Shown here one piece after another: positions 1-7,525 of a stretch of 33,825 nt of DNA. The stretch's first letter is position 1, and each line of letters opens with the position of its first letter. The notes beneath the pieces are model-generated. The model saw nothing but the letters and a program-made list of their open reading frames with translations. It had not been told where the DNA came from and did no database searches. Origin of the DNA: DATLYH01 sp035575035 (GTDB lineage Bacteria; Planctomycetota; Planctomycetia; Gemmatales; Gemmataceae); assembly GCA_035575035.1 (NCBI GenBank), contig DATLYH010000347.1:1-33825 (forward strand). Reading direction: 5' to 3'. Both the position numbers and the translations under genes were made by a program.

Positions 1-1222
1 CCATCAGGAGAATGCCGTTGACACACCCAAAGGTGGAGACCATGATCGCCACCGCCATGAACGGCACTCCCAGGCGGGGCGAGACAATTTGCAGGGCAGC
101 TGTCCCGACCCGGTCGTCGCGGGCGTGGTCGATCCCCAGGCGGAAGGCATTCTCGGCGTACTTGCGGTCCACCTCGGCCCGGGCCTCCGGCGTTTTTGCG
201 GCCGCCGCCTCTTCCTTGAGTTGCCGAGCCAGCTGGTCATCCCCCTGCAACGGCAGGGCCGCCAGGTAGGCCAGGTTGGCCAGCAGGTACAGGAGGATCA
301 CCAGTCCTGCACCGATGACCAGGCTGAGCGGCAGGTTCCGCCGCGGGTTCCGGACCTCGCCGGCAGTGAAAGTGACGTTGTTCCAGGCGTCGGCGGCGAA
401 CAGGGAGCCGACCATGGCCCCGCCCGCCACCATCAGCGCCGCCAGCCCCGCCAACGGCACGATCTTGTAGACCTTGGCGTAAGCTTCGGTGTGCCAGATG
501 CCGTCCCACAGGTTGGCGGCATTCTCCTGAATGGCTTGGGAGTTGGCAGCCACAGTAAGCCCCAGCACGATGAGCAGCGCCAGGGCAGAAGTCTTGGCGA
601 GGGTGAAAACGTTTTGCACCCACTTGCCCGCCTGCACGCCCCGGCAGTTCAACAGTGACAGGAACATTACTATGCTCACTGCCACTAGCTGGCCGGACGA
701 GATGGTGAACTCCTTGCGCTCGAAGAAAGTGAGCGGCTCCTCCATCCAGGGGACGGCCAGGGCGATTTTGATGTTCAGGTCGGGCACGCGGTAGAGGACC
801 TGGTCGGTACCCAGGGCCGGCACCAGCACGCCGAGGAACTTGGCAAAGGCAACGGCCACTGCCGCCGCGGAGCCCGTCTGGATGACCAGGAAGACGGTCC
901 AGCCGTAGAGAAAGCCCCACAGCGGGCTGTAGGCTTCGCGCAGATAAACATACTGACCGCCGGCGTGCGGCATCATCGCGGCCAGCTCGGCGTAGCTGAG
1001 GGCCCCGATGATGGTCATCACCCCGGTCAGAATCCACACCGCCAGCAACCAGCCGGTCGAACCGACGTCGCGGGCAATGTCGGCCGAGACGATGAAGATG
1101 CCCGAGCCGATCATAGTGCCGGCCACGAGCATGGTGGCGTCGAACAGCCCAAGCTTCTGCTGGAAGGCCGGGGCCGGTTCGCCGGTGGTCGGGCCCTCAT
1201 GGGGGGTGGCCGTGATGCTCAT
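1..1222 (-). CDS. APC-superfamily amino acid permease (partial, C-terminus outside window)
   Basis: I read this gene directly from the minus strand; it has no stop inside the window, so about 407 codons are seen. The product starts MSITATPHEG and has a first membrane segment with the glycine-rich APC signature (GTMIGSGIFI), then GALSYAELAAMMPHAGGQYV, typical of helices 2-3 of the APC/LAT group. Repeated hydrophobic helices follow. It should be a cytoplasmic-membrane transporter for amino acids or polyamines; the substrate cannot be told. A charged loop (around residues 330-375, rich in Ala, Glu, Lys) interrupts the helices. The ATG overlaps the stop of the upstream permease as ATGA, so the two are co-transcribed and probably translationally coupled. 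Confidence 0.9.
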   Translation of the reverse strand, partial: MSITATPHEGPTTGEPAPAFQQKLGLFDATMLVAGTMIGSGIFIVSADIARDVGSTGWLLAVWILTGVMTIIGALSYAELAAMMPHAGGQYVYLREAYSPLWGFLYGWTVFLVIQTGSAAAVAVAFAKFLGVLVPALGTDQVLYRVPDLNIKIALAVPWMEEPLTFFERKEFTISSGQLVAVSIVMFLSLLNCRGVQAGKWVQNVFTLAKTSALALLIVLGLTVAANSQAIQENAANLWDGIWHTEAYAKVYKIVPLAGLAALMVAGGAMVGSLFAADAWNNVTFTAGEVRNPRRNLPLSLVIGAGLVILLYLLANLAYLAALPLQGDDQLARQLKEEAAAAKTPEARAEVDRKYAENAFRLGIDHARDDRVGTAALQIVSPRLGVPFMAVAIMVSTFGCVNGILLM

Positions 1223-2967
1223 GGTTTGGTTCCGGGGGCGAGCTGACCGGCGGGCGAAACGCCATGCCTGCTGATCTCGCCGCGCAACTCCTGGCCCAGA
1301 GTACTGTGATGACGGCCATAGAAAAAGTAGATGCACAGCCCCAGCCCCAGCCAGGCCAAGAGGCGCCACCAGTTGGCCGCGGGCAACGACAGCATCAACA
1401 GTAGGCAGGTGCCGATCCCCAGAGCAGGGATCACGGGCACCAGCGGGCAGCGGAACGGCCGGGCAGCTTCTGGATTGGTGTGCCGCATGATCAGGACGGC
1501 GGCGCAAACGATGACGAAAGCGAACAGAGTGCCGATGTTGGTCAGGTGCAGCAAAGCATCAATCGGCAGGAACCCGGTCAGACCAGCGACGAAGGCACCG
1601 ATCAGCATAGTGCTGATCCAGGGGGTCTTGAAGGTCGGATGAACGCTGGCGAAGATCCGCCGGGGCACTAGCCCGTCACGGGCCATCGCCAGGAAGACAC
1701 GTGGGGCACTGAGCATCATCACCAGAAGCACAGAGGTGATGCCGGCCACGCCCGCCACAGCGATGATGAACTCGGCCCAGGCGAGGCCGACCCGCTTAAA
1801 AGCATCCGACACCCCGGCATCCTTGCTCAACTCCTGGTACGGCACCATGCCGGTCAGCACGGCCACCACGCCGACATACAGGACGGTGCAGATCAGCAGC
1901 GAGGCGATGATCCCGATCGGCACATCTCGCTGGGGGTTGCGGGCTTCCTCGGCATGGGTGGAAACTGAGTCGAAGCCGATGTAGGCGAAGAAGATGATGG
2001 CCGCCCCTGCCAGTACACCGACCGGCTCGCCCGCCGGGTTGGACTTCCCCAGAACGGGAATGCCGAAGAAGCTGACCCCTGTCCAGCCGTAGGGAGCGAA
2101 GTCGCGCGTCCAGTTCTCCGGGTTGACGAAGAAAGCCCCAACGGCGATGACGAACAGCACCGCTGCTACCTTGATGGCGACCATCAGGGCGTTAAAGCCG
2201 GCGCTTTCTTTGATTCCCTTGACCAACACTGCGGTGACCACGAGCACCACCAGAATGGCCGGCAGGTTGATAAGGGCCCGCTGGTGGTTTTGGATCCGGG
2301 CCTCCACGGATGGGTCGCCTACCCGGCCCACGATCACCGTCTGACCGCCTTCCGCCGCCGTGCGGACCCAGTAGATCCCTTCGCCAGCCGGTTCGGTGCC
2401 GGCGGGCCATTTCGCCTCACGTGCCTGCCTCGCCGTCAGCGCCCTCTGGGTCACCTGGACTCCCTCATACTCCGCGACGAGGTTGGGCAAGATGTGGCCC
2501 TGGTCATACTTGTGTGGCGCCCCGGACAGGGTGATAGGCACAGCGATGCCGAGCTTGAGCAGCACGCTCTGGAAGTAGCCGGACCAACCATTGGCCACCG
2601 TGGCCGCGCCGACAGCGTACTCCAACACCAGGTCCCAGCCGATGATCCAGGCGAACAGTTCCCCCATGGTGGTGTAGGCATAGGTGTAAGCGCTGCCGGC
2701 CACGGGAGCCATGGAGGCGAACTCGGCATAACACAGGGCGGCGAAGATGCAGGTGATGCCCGCGACGAGGTACGACACCATCAGGGCCGGACCAGCCACG
2801 TCCCGCGCTGCTGCCCCCGTGGCCACGAAAATGCCCGCGCCGATGACCGCCCCAATACCCAGGGCGGTCAGCGTCACCGGCCCGAGCACCCGCCGTAACC
2901 GGTGCTCGCCAGCCATCTCGTCCAGAAGGACTTTAAGCGATTTTCTCGCGAACAGCTGATTCTGCAT
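1219..2967 (-). CDS. CAT-type (cationic amino acid transporter-like) APC permease
   Basis: The 582-residue product belongs to the bacterial CAT branch of the APC superfamily. It begins with a short cytoplasmic segment ending GEHRLRRVLGPVTLTALGIG, followed by helix 1 with GAVIGAGIFVATG and helix 2-3 with CYAEFASMAPVAGSAYTYAY. Helix-rich sequence continues to about residue 560. Between roughly residues 160 and 235 lies a long hydrophilic loop that the basic fold does not need. It probably imports amino acids by proton symport or exchange; substrate unknown. It is the first gene of a two-permease operon whose second gene overlaps by 4 bp. A TTGGCA/TATGTT promoter lies 30-58 bp upstream, and AGGAAA precedes the ATG. 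Confidence 0.9.
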   Translation of the reverse strand: MQNQLFARKSLKVLLDEMAGEHRLRRVLGPVTLTALGIGAVIGAGIFVATGAAARDVAGPALMVSYLVAGITCIFAALCYAEFASMAPVAGSAYTYAYTTMGELFAWIIGWDLVLEYAVGAATVANGWSGYFQSVLLKLGIAVPITLSGAPHKYDQGHILPNLVAEYEGVQVTQRALTARQAREAKWPAGTEPAGEGIYWVRTAAEGGQTVIVGRVGDPSVEARIQNHQRALINLPAILVVLVVTAVLVKGIKESAGFNALMVAIKVAAVLFVIAVGAFFVNPENWTRDFAPYGWTGVSFFGIPVLGKSNPAGEPVGVLAGAAIIFFAYIGFDSVSTHAEEARNPQRDVPIGIIASLLICTVLYVGVVAVLTGMVPYQELSKDAGVSDAFKRVGLAWAEFIIAVAGVAGITSVLLVMMLSAPRVFLAMARDGLVPRRIFASVHPTFKTPWISTMLIGAFVAGLTGFLPIDALLHLTNIGTLFAFVIVCAAVLIMRHTNPEAARPFRCPLVPVIPALGIGTCLLLMLSLPAANWWRLLAWLGLGLCIYFFYGRHHSTLGQELRGEISRHGVSPAGQLAPGTKP

Positions 2968-2996
2968 GATCGATTTCCTGCCTTAGTGCCCTCAAG

Positions 2997-3025
2997 AACA
3001 TACCAGGAGTCGTGCATCATGCCAA
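2997..3025 (-). promoter_or_regulatory. Predicted sigma70-type promoter for the permease pair
   Basis: On the minus strand TTGGCA (3020-3025) and TATGTT (2997-3002) are separated by exactly 17 bp, matching the consensus at 5/6 and 4/6 positions. The -10 box lies about 30 bp before the permease ATG. The -35 box starts 3 bases after the stop codon of the vestigial dtd tail. This is pattern matching only. Confidence 0.45.
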
Positions 3026-3028
3026 AAT

Positions 3029-3147
3029 TTATTTGCTGTCCACGATCAGCGTCACCGGCCCGTCGTTCCCTGGCTCTCGCTCTGAATGCGGCTGCGGCAT
3101 CCTTGCCGCGGAAAACGTCCGTCGTTGATAAGCTCAACCTGAATCAT
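3029..3147 (-). pseudogene. Vestigial 3' end of a second dtd gene, interrupted by a 59-bp insertion
   Basis: Reading the minus strand from 3147 gives MIQVELINDG, the typical sequence before the GPVT motif of D-aminoacyl-tRNA deacylase. The frame then breaks. At 3070 it resumes as GNDGPVTLIVDSK followed by TAA at 3029. The octamer CCGTCGTT occurs at both 3060-3067 and 3119-3126. Removing one copy plus the 51 bp between them restores MIQVELINDGPVTLIVDSK in one frame. The insert contains a GCGGCA/TGCCGC hairpin. The intact dtd ends about 50 bp upstream with the related VELTNEGPVTLIVER, and the two tails differ clearly in nucleotides. I infer a remnant of an older or replaced dtd copy; no sequence beyond the last 19 codons is recognisable. 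Confidence 0.7.
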
Positions 3148-3196
3148 TGCGCCACTTCAATTCGGCCACGGCCGACGCCGTGGCGTCAAGAGCGCC

Positions 3197-3634
3197 TTAG
3201 CGCTCCACGATCAGAGTGACGGGGCCTTCGTTGGTGAGCTCGACGGACATGGTCGCTCCAAACACCCCTGTTGCCACCGGCACGCCCTGCGCCTTCACGG
3301 CGTTGACGAACTCCTCGTAGAGAGGGATGGCAATCTCGGGGGGAGCGGCGTCGATGAAGCTCGGCCGGCGTCCCTTGCGGCAGTCGCCGTAGAGCGTGAA
3401 TTGGCTGACGACCAGCACCTCGCCCCCCACCTCGGCCAGGCTGCGGTTCATCTTGCCTTCGTCATCGTTGAAAATGCGCAGGCCGACCACCTTGTCCGCC
3501 AGCCAGCGGGCCTGCGCCGGCGTATCGGACGTGGCTACTCCCAGGAGCACCAGCAGGCCCCGGCCGATCTGCCCGACCACCTCGCCGTCGATCAGCACCC
3601 GGGCGTGGCTGACCCGTTGGATAACCGCACGCAT
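3197..3634 (-). CDS. dtd: D-aminoacyl-tRNA deacylase
   Basis: The 145-residue product matches DTD along its full length. DTD hydrolyses the ester bond of D-aminoacyl-tRNAs, and of glycyl-tRNA(Ala), recycling tRNA in the cytoplasm. The N-terminus MRAVIQRVSHARV is typical. The SQFTLYG active-site motif lies at residues 77-83. The Gly-cisPro motif appears as NEGPVT at 135-140 (G137-P138), which enforces chiral selection. The gene lies downstream of the CHAT gene with about 100 bp between them. It has its own strong extended -10 element, so it is probably transcribed separately. Downstream lies the remnant tail of another dtd. Confidence 0.97.
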   Translation of the reverse strand: MRAVIQRVSHARVLIDGEVVGQIGRGLLVLLGVATSDTPAQARWLADKVVGLRIFNDDEGKMNRSLAEVGGEVLVVSQFTLYGDCRKGRRPSFIDAAPPEIAIPLYEEFVNAVKAQGVPVATGVFGATMSVELTNEGPVTLIVER

Positions 3635-3688
3635 GATTCGGACCGCTTCCCACCGATGGGGACAGCACCTTGCGACCCTTGGCGAAAG

Positions 3689-3697
3689 ATTATAGCA
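3689..3697 (-). promoter_or_regulatory. Extended -10 promoter element for dtd
   Basis: On the minus strand the sequence TGCTATAAT is a perfect -10 hexamer preceded by TGn, about 55 bp before the dtd ATG. The -35 region at 17 bp spacing (GCGACT) is poor, as is common for extended -10 promoters. It lies in the gap between the end of the CHAT gene and dtd. Confidence 0.6.
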
Positions 3698-3735
3698 ACT
3701 TGGAAGGAAGTAGTCGCCTTACTGAGGCAAGGCGA

Positions 3736-6700
3736 TCAGGCGGACGGATGCCGCAGCAGCCGGATGGCCAACAGTCCGCTCAGTCCGGCCAACAGCAGGC
3801 CGGTGGCCGTCAACCAGGACCAGGCCGGCTCCGTCGGCGCGGCAGGCGCGTCCGTCGCGACAGCCGTCTGTATCGGTGGGGGCGCGCTCGCCTCACCCGG
3901 GTCGCCGACGAGGATGAATGCTGCCCAGAAGTAAGGGTGATCGTAAGGGTGGACTGACTGTACCGGCGGCCCCAGCGCTACGGTTGTGCCGCGCGTGCCG
4001 CCGGGCAGCTGCTCCAGCAGCCGGTCGCGCTCTGCGGTCGTCAGCCCGCGCAGCCAGCGCTTGGCCTCGTCCAGGGCGGCTGCCTTCGCCAGCGGCCGGT
4101 CCAGCCCGTCGCGCCGGCCAAGCAGGTTCTGATAGAACCGTCTCATTAGCAGGGCGGTGGCCTGGTCGTCCACCTGCCAGAGACTGAGCACCAGGCTGCG
4201 CGAGCCGGCCAGGAAGAGGGCCTGCGCGAAGCCGACGTAACCCTCGCCGCCCTGCTGCTGCCCCAGGCCCGTCTCGCAGGCGCTCAGGGTGACCAGGTCG
4301 GCATCCAGCTTCCAGGTGTGCAGGATCTGCTCCGCCGTTAGCCGGCCGTCGTGGATCTCCTGCTTCTGGGATGTCGGCGTCCGCTGGTCGAGAGGGCCAT
4401 CCCGGGCCAGCAGCAGGTAGGAGCGCAACCCGCCCTCGGGATTGCCGAAGCCGTGGGTGGCCAGGTGGAGGTAGCGGAACTGCCGGAGTTGATCGGCGCG
4501 GGCCAGCCGAGTCAACTCGGCTTCACTGGCGCGAGGACCAAGCAGCGTCTCCGCCTCGCCCGGCAGAGGAAATAGCCGGGCCAATGACTCGACCTCACAG
4601 CGCGTAAAGGGAAGCGGTCGAACGGGCTTCCCCTCCAGCCGCGGTCCCAGGCGCTCACCGGTCGCGGCTGACTCGAAGGCCGGGTCTCCCAGGGCAAGCA
4701 GCCGAACGTCGCCGATCCGGTCCCTGGCAGGGCGCTGCTCTTGCAACCAGGCGAACATTGTGCCCGATGGGGTGTAGCTGACGAGGTGGTGTTCTGTCAG
4801 TGCCTCTACTGGAATGCCGGCCAGGGCCGCCGACGGCAGCACGATCAGGTGCCGGACAGCGGCCAGATGCGGTCGGTCGCGCAGCAGCTGCTCGACCGGG
4901 GCCAGCCGCTGCGCTCGGAGTCGGGAGAGCAGTTCCCTGGCATCTTCCCCTTCGGCGGGCTGACGGGTGAGACGCTCGCGCACCCGGGCAGGCAGCGCCT
5001 CGTCAGCCGGCGTCCATGTCCCGTCGGGCCCGCTGCCGGTCAGGCGGACCCAGATGGGCGGCCCCTGACATCCCACGACGCAAGCCCAGTGCTCGCCATT
5101 GGGCTCGGCCGACCGAGGAAGGGCCGGGATATCGAGCCAGGCGACGAGCGCGGCATCGGCAGGAAGCTGGGCCTGGATGCGCGCCAGGTCATAGACTTGG
5201 CCCGAGGCGGTGCCGTACTTTTCCTCCATCTCCGCTCCGAGCCGCAGGAGTTCGGCCTGGACCTCATCGCGCTGACGGCGGAGCAACTCGGCCTGGGGCG
5301 AGCTGCCGATGTCAACCGGCCGGTTAACACCGGCCGCTCGCCCGACGAGCTGTTCGTCGAGGCGCTGGAGGCGGTTCAACAGCACCTGCTCGCGGCGGCG
5401 CTCTTCGGGGGTCCAGCGCTGGCGGCGCAGCTGCTGGCTCGACAGGCTGTCGAGCAGACCGCGGGCCAGGTTCTCCTCAAGCGTTTGCCAGGCGGCCTCA
5501 GCCTTCCCCTTCCGCGCCAGCAGGGCGGCCAGGAAGGGCAAGGGGGAACGCCGCTGCGCGAAGCCGGCCCGTCCCAGCCCGGCTGGCCCACTGCGGAGAC
5601 GAGCGGCGTGGAAACCGCGAGCGGCAGACCAGCCTTCCGCCTCCGCTTCCTCGTAGCGCCCCTGAGCGTAGAGGTTGAGGAAAAGGAAGGTCCGGGCGTA
5701 GATGACGTCGGGGTGCTCCGACCCGACCGTCTTGTGAAAGATCGCTAGCGCCTCTTCGAAGTGTGGCTGGGCCGCCGCATACGCTCCCTGGGCCCAGAAC
5801 ACCTGAGCCAAGTTGACCCGGGCCGTTGCCACATGCGGATGGTCGGGGCCTTGTTTTTTCTGCAAGATCGCCAGGGCCTTCTCCAGGGTCGGTTGGGCTG
5901 CGGCATAGTCTCCCTGCATCCAGAGCAGGGCGCCCAGGTTCAGCAAGGGAATGGCCATCTCCGGCCGGTCGTCGGCGTAGGTCTTGCGGAGGATGGCCAG
6001 GACCTCTTCAAGACACTCCCGCGCCTTGCCGTACTCCTCCTGGGCCTCGAAGGCGAGGGCGAGATTGTTCAGGGCCAGGGCTGTGTGGGGATGATCGGGG
6101 CCGGCCCGCCGCTTGAAGATCGCGACGGCCTCGGTCAGGTGGTTCCGAGCAGCGGCGTAGTCGCCCTGGGCGCGGAGCAACAGACCAAGGTTGCTGAGGT
6201 TCTGGGCTGTCTGGAGATGGTCCCGGCCAAGGTGCTTGACGGTGATGGCCAAGGCCTGTTGAAAGTGCAACCGGGCGGCCGCGTAGTCCCCCTGATCCTG
6301 GAGGAGCAAGCCGAGGTTGGTCAGGCTGCGGCCGGCTTCCAGGCTCTCGCGGCCCGCCGTCTTGACCGCGATGGTCAGGGCCTCCTGGTGGCACTTCCGG
6401 GCCTGGTCGTACTTGCCGAGCAGGTTGTAAACGATCCCCAACTCACTGAGTGTTTCGCCGGCGATCGGATGCTCCTTGCCGAGGGTCCGGGTCTGGATGG
6501 CCAATGCCGCTTCGAGATGGTCTCGGGCCGCTGGATACTCCCCCAGCTGCCGCAGGAGATAGCCAAGGTCGTGGAAGCTCTGCGCTGTCAGTGGGTGCCC
6601 CTCGGGGAGGGCCTTGCGGCGGATGGCCAGCGCCTGTTCCCACCGGGGCCGGGCCGCCGCCCAGTCGCCTTGGGCAGCGAAGACGCGCCCCAGTTCGCGC

Positions 6701-7440
6701 AGGCAGTAGGCCGTGTCGGGGTGGTCTTCGCCCTTGGCCCGGGCGGAGATGGTCAACGCCTCGTCAAGCCAGGTTCGCGCCGCTGCGTAATCGTCCTGCT
6801 CGATGGCGAGGCTGCCGAGGGTGGCCAGCGTCAGGCTAACCTGAGGGTGGTCCGGGCCGAACACCTTGCGGCGGACGGCCAGCGCCTCCTCAAGCGACTG
6901 CCGTGCGGCCGGCCGATCGCCGGTCCTGTAGAGCAGCCGGGCCAGGTTGTACAGCGAGGCCGCCGTGAGGCCGTTCTCTGTCCCCAGGATCTGCCGGATC
7001 GTGTCCAAGGCCTGGCGCTGGCCGGCGAGAGCATCGGCGGGGCGCTGCCCGACGAGCCGGTCGGCCTCGATTTCCAGATGGAGCGCTTCCAGGAGCCGAC
7101 GGCGTTCCTCGGCGTCGAGCCGGCCGATTTTTTCATAGCACTCCAGGGCTAGCCGGGCACCAGTGATGCGCCAGTGGTTTTCGCCGTGCAGCCGTTTCCA
7201 GATCGCTAGCGCCTCCGCGGCAGCCTTGCAGGCCGCGTCCGGTTTGCCGGCGAGCAGGGCGGAGTAGGCCGCCTGCTCGCGCTCCTCGCCCTGTTTTTCC
7301 AGATCCGGGCGCTGCTCGGCGTCCGGCGGCGTCTCCTGGGCCATCACCATCGCCCCGCAACAGAGCAGCAATGCCAGCAGTGGCACCGGCTGACAGCCGG
7401 CGCCACCATGCCAAAGACCGGACCGGAAGGAAGGGCGCAT
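3736..7440 (-). CDS. Secreted, membrane-anchored TPR-CHAT caspase-like protease
   Basis: The product has 1234 residues. Residues 1-34 form a signal peptide (hydrophobic core LLALLLCCGAMVMA, likely cleaved before QE). Residues about 45-610 are about a dozen kinesin-light-chain-type TPRs of 42 residues with the DHPHTALALNNLA pattern. The C-terminal part is a CHAT domain, a clan CD cysteine peptidase fold. It has the catalytic His in HLATHGF (H996) and Cys in LSACETG (C1055), followed by GEGYVGFAQALFLAGSRSLV and SLWQVDD. A single helix at about 1206-1228 precedes a basic tail (RLLRHPSA), so the positive-inside rule places CHAT outside the cytoplasmic membrane. Two palindromic repeats are translated within it, at residues 12-20 and 700-715. 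A receptor kinase gene lies 85 bp upstream on the same strand. The peptidase substrate is unknown. Confidence 0.93.
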   Translation of the reverse strand: MRPSFRSGLWHGGAGCQPVPLLALLLCCGAMVMAQETPPDAEQRPDLEKQGEEREQAAYSALLAGKPDAACKAAAEALAIWKRLHGENHWRITGARLALECYEKIGRLDAEERRRLLEALHLEIEADRLVGQRPADALAGQRQALDTIRQILGTENGLTAASLYNLARLLYRTGDRPAARQSLEEALAVRRKVFGPDHPQVSLTLATLGSLAIEQDDYAAARTWLDEALTISARAKGEDHPDTAYCLRELGRVFAAQGDWAAARPRWEQALAIRRKALPEGHPLTAQSFHDLGYLLRQLGEYPAARDHLEAALAIQTRTLGKEHPIAGETLSELGIVYNLLGKYDQARKCHQEALTIAVKTAGRESLEAGRSLTNLGLLLQDQGDYAAARLHFQQALAITVKHLGRDHLQTAQNLSNLGLLLRAQGDYAAARNHLTEAVAIFKRRAGPDHPHTALALNNLALAFEAQEEYGKARECLEEVLAILRKTYADDRPEMAIPLLNLGALLWMQGDYAAAQPTLEKALAILQKKQGPDHPHVATARVNLAQVFWAQGAYAAAQPHFEEALAIFHKTVGSEHPDVIYARTFLFLNLYAQGRYEEAEAEGWSAARGFHAARLRSGPAGLGRAGFAQRRSPLPFLAALLARKGKAEAAWQTLEENLARGLLDSLSSQQLRRQRWTPEERRREQVLLNRLQRLDEQLVGRAAGVNRPVDIGSSPQAELLRRQRDEVQAELLRLGAEMEEKYGTASGQVYDLARIQAQLPADAALVAWLDIPALPRSAEPNGEHWACVVGCQGPPIWVRLTGSGPDGTWTPADEALPARVRERLTRQPAEGEDARELLSRLRAQRLAPVEQLLRDRPHLAAVRHLIVLPSAALAGIPVEALTEHHLVSYTPSGTMFAWLQEQRPARDRIGDVRLLALGDPAFESAATGERLGPRLEGKPVRPLPFTRCEVESLARLFPLPGEAETLLGPRASEAELTRLARADQLRQFRYLHLATHGFGNPEGGLRSYLLLARDGPLDQRTPTSQKQEIHDGRLTAEQILHTWKLDADLVTLSACETGLGQQQGGEGYVGFAQALFLAGSRSLVLSLWQVDDQATALLMRRFYQNLLGRRDGLDRPLAKAAALDEAKRWLRGLTTAERDRLLEQLPGGTRGTTVALGPPVQSVHPYDHPYFWAAFILVGDPGEASAPPPIQTAVATDAPAAPTEPAWSWLTATGLLLAGLSGLLAIRLLRHPSA
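5295..5344. repeat. 50-bp palindrome (family A) inside the CHAT gene
   Basis: Two 25-bp arms meet at 5319/5320 and are reverse complements apart from four positions; the centre is AACCGGCCGGTT. On the coding strand it encodes GRAAGVNRPVDIGSSP, between the TPR region and the CHAT domain. The same palindrome, of the same length and read in the same frame, occurs at 20135-20184. Confidence 0.85.
7380..7406. repeat. 27-bp palindrome (family C) within the CHAT signal peptide
   Basis: The arm GTGGCACCGGCTG is followed by one central base and the reverse complement of the arm with a single change. It encodes GGAGCQPVP just before the hydrophobic core of the signal peptide. A perfect copy lies between genes at 27664-27690. 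Confidence 0.8.
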
Positions 7441-7525
7441 AACAACCTCGTGAGGGAATTTCTTCTTCGATTAATCTGACAGATCTCTCGTATTGAAGCG
7501 CCGAGCCGCCAGCGGTGATCCCGGA

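Noticed and set aside
237..1037. 266-codon minus-strand frame at the left edge
   Set aside because: It is a different frame of the same strand as the partial permease, which reads as clear transporter sequence with APC motifs.
3736..7440. TPR-CHAT protein as the Craspase (type III-E) partner
   Set aside because: No gRAMP/Cas7-11 gene or CRISPR is nearby, and the protein carries a signal peptide and a C-terminal anchor, unlike the cytoplasmic Craspase subunit.
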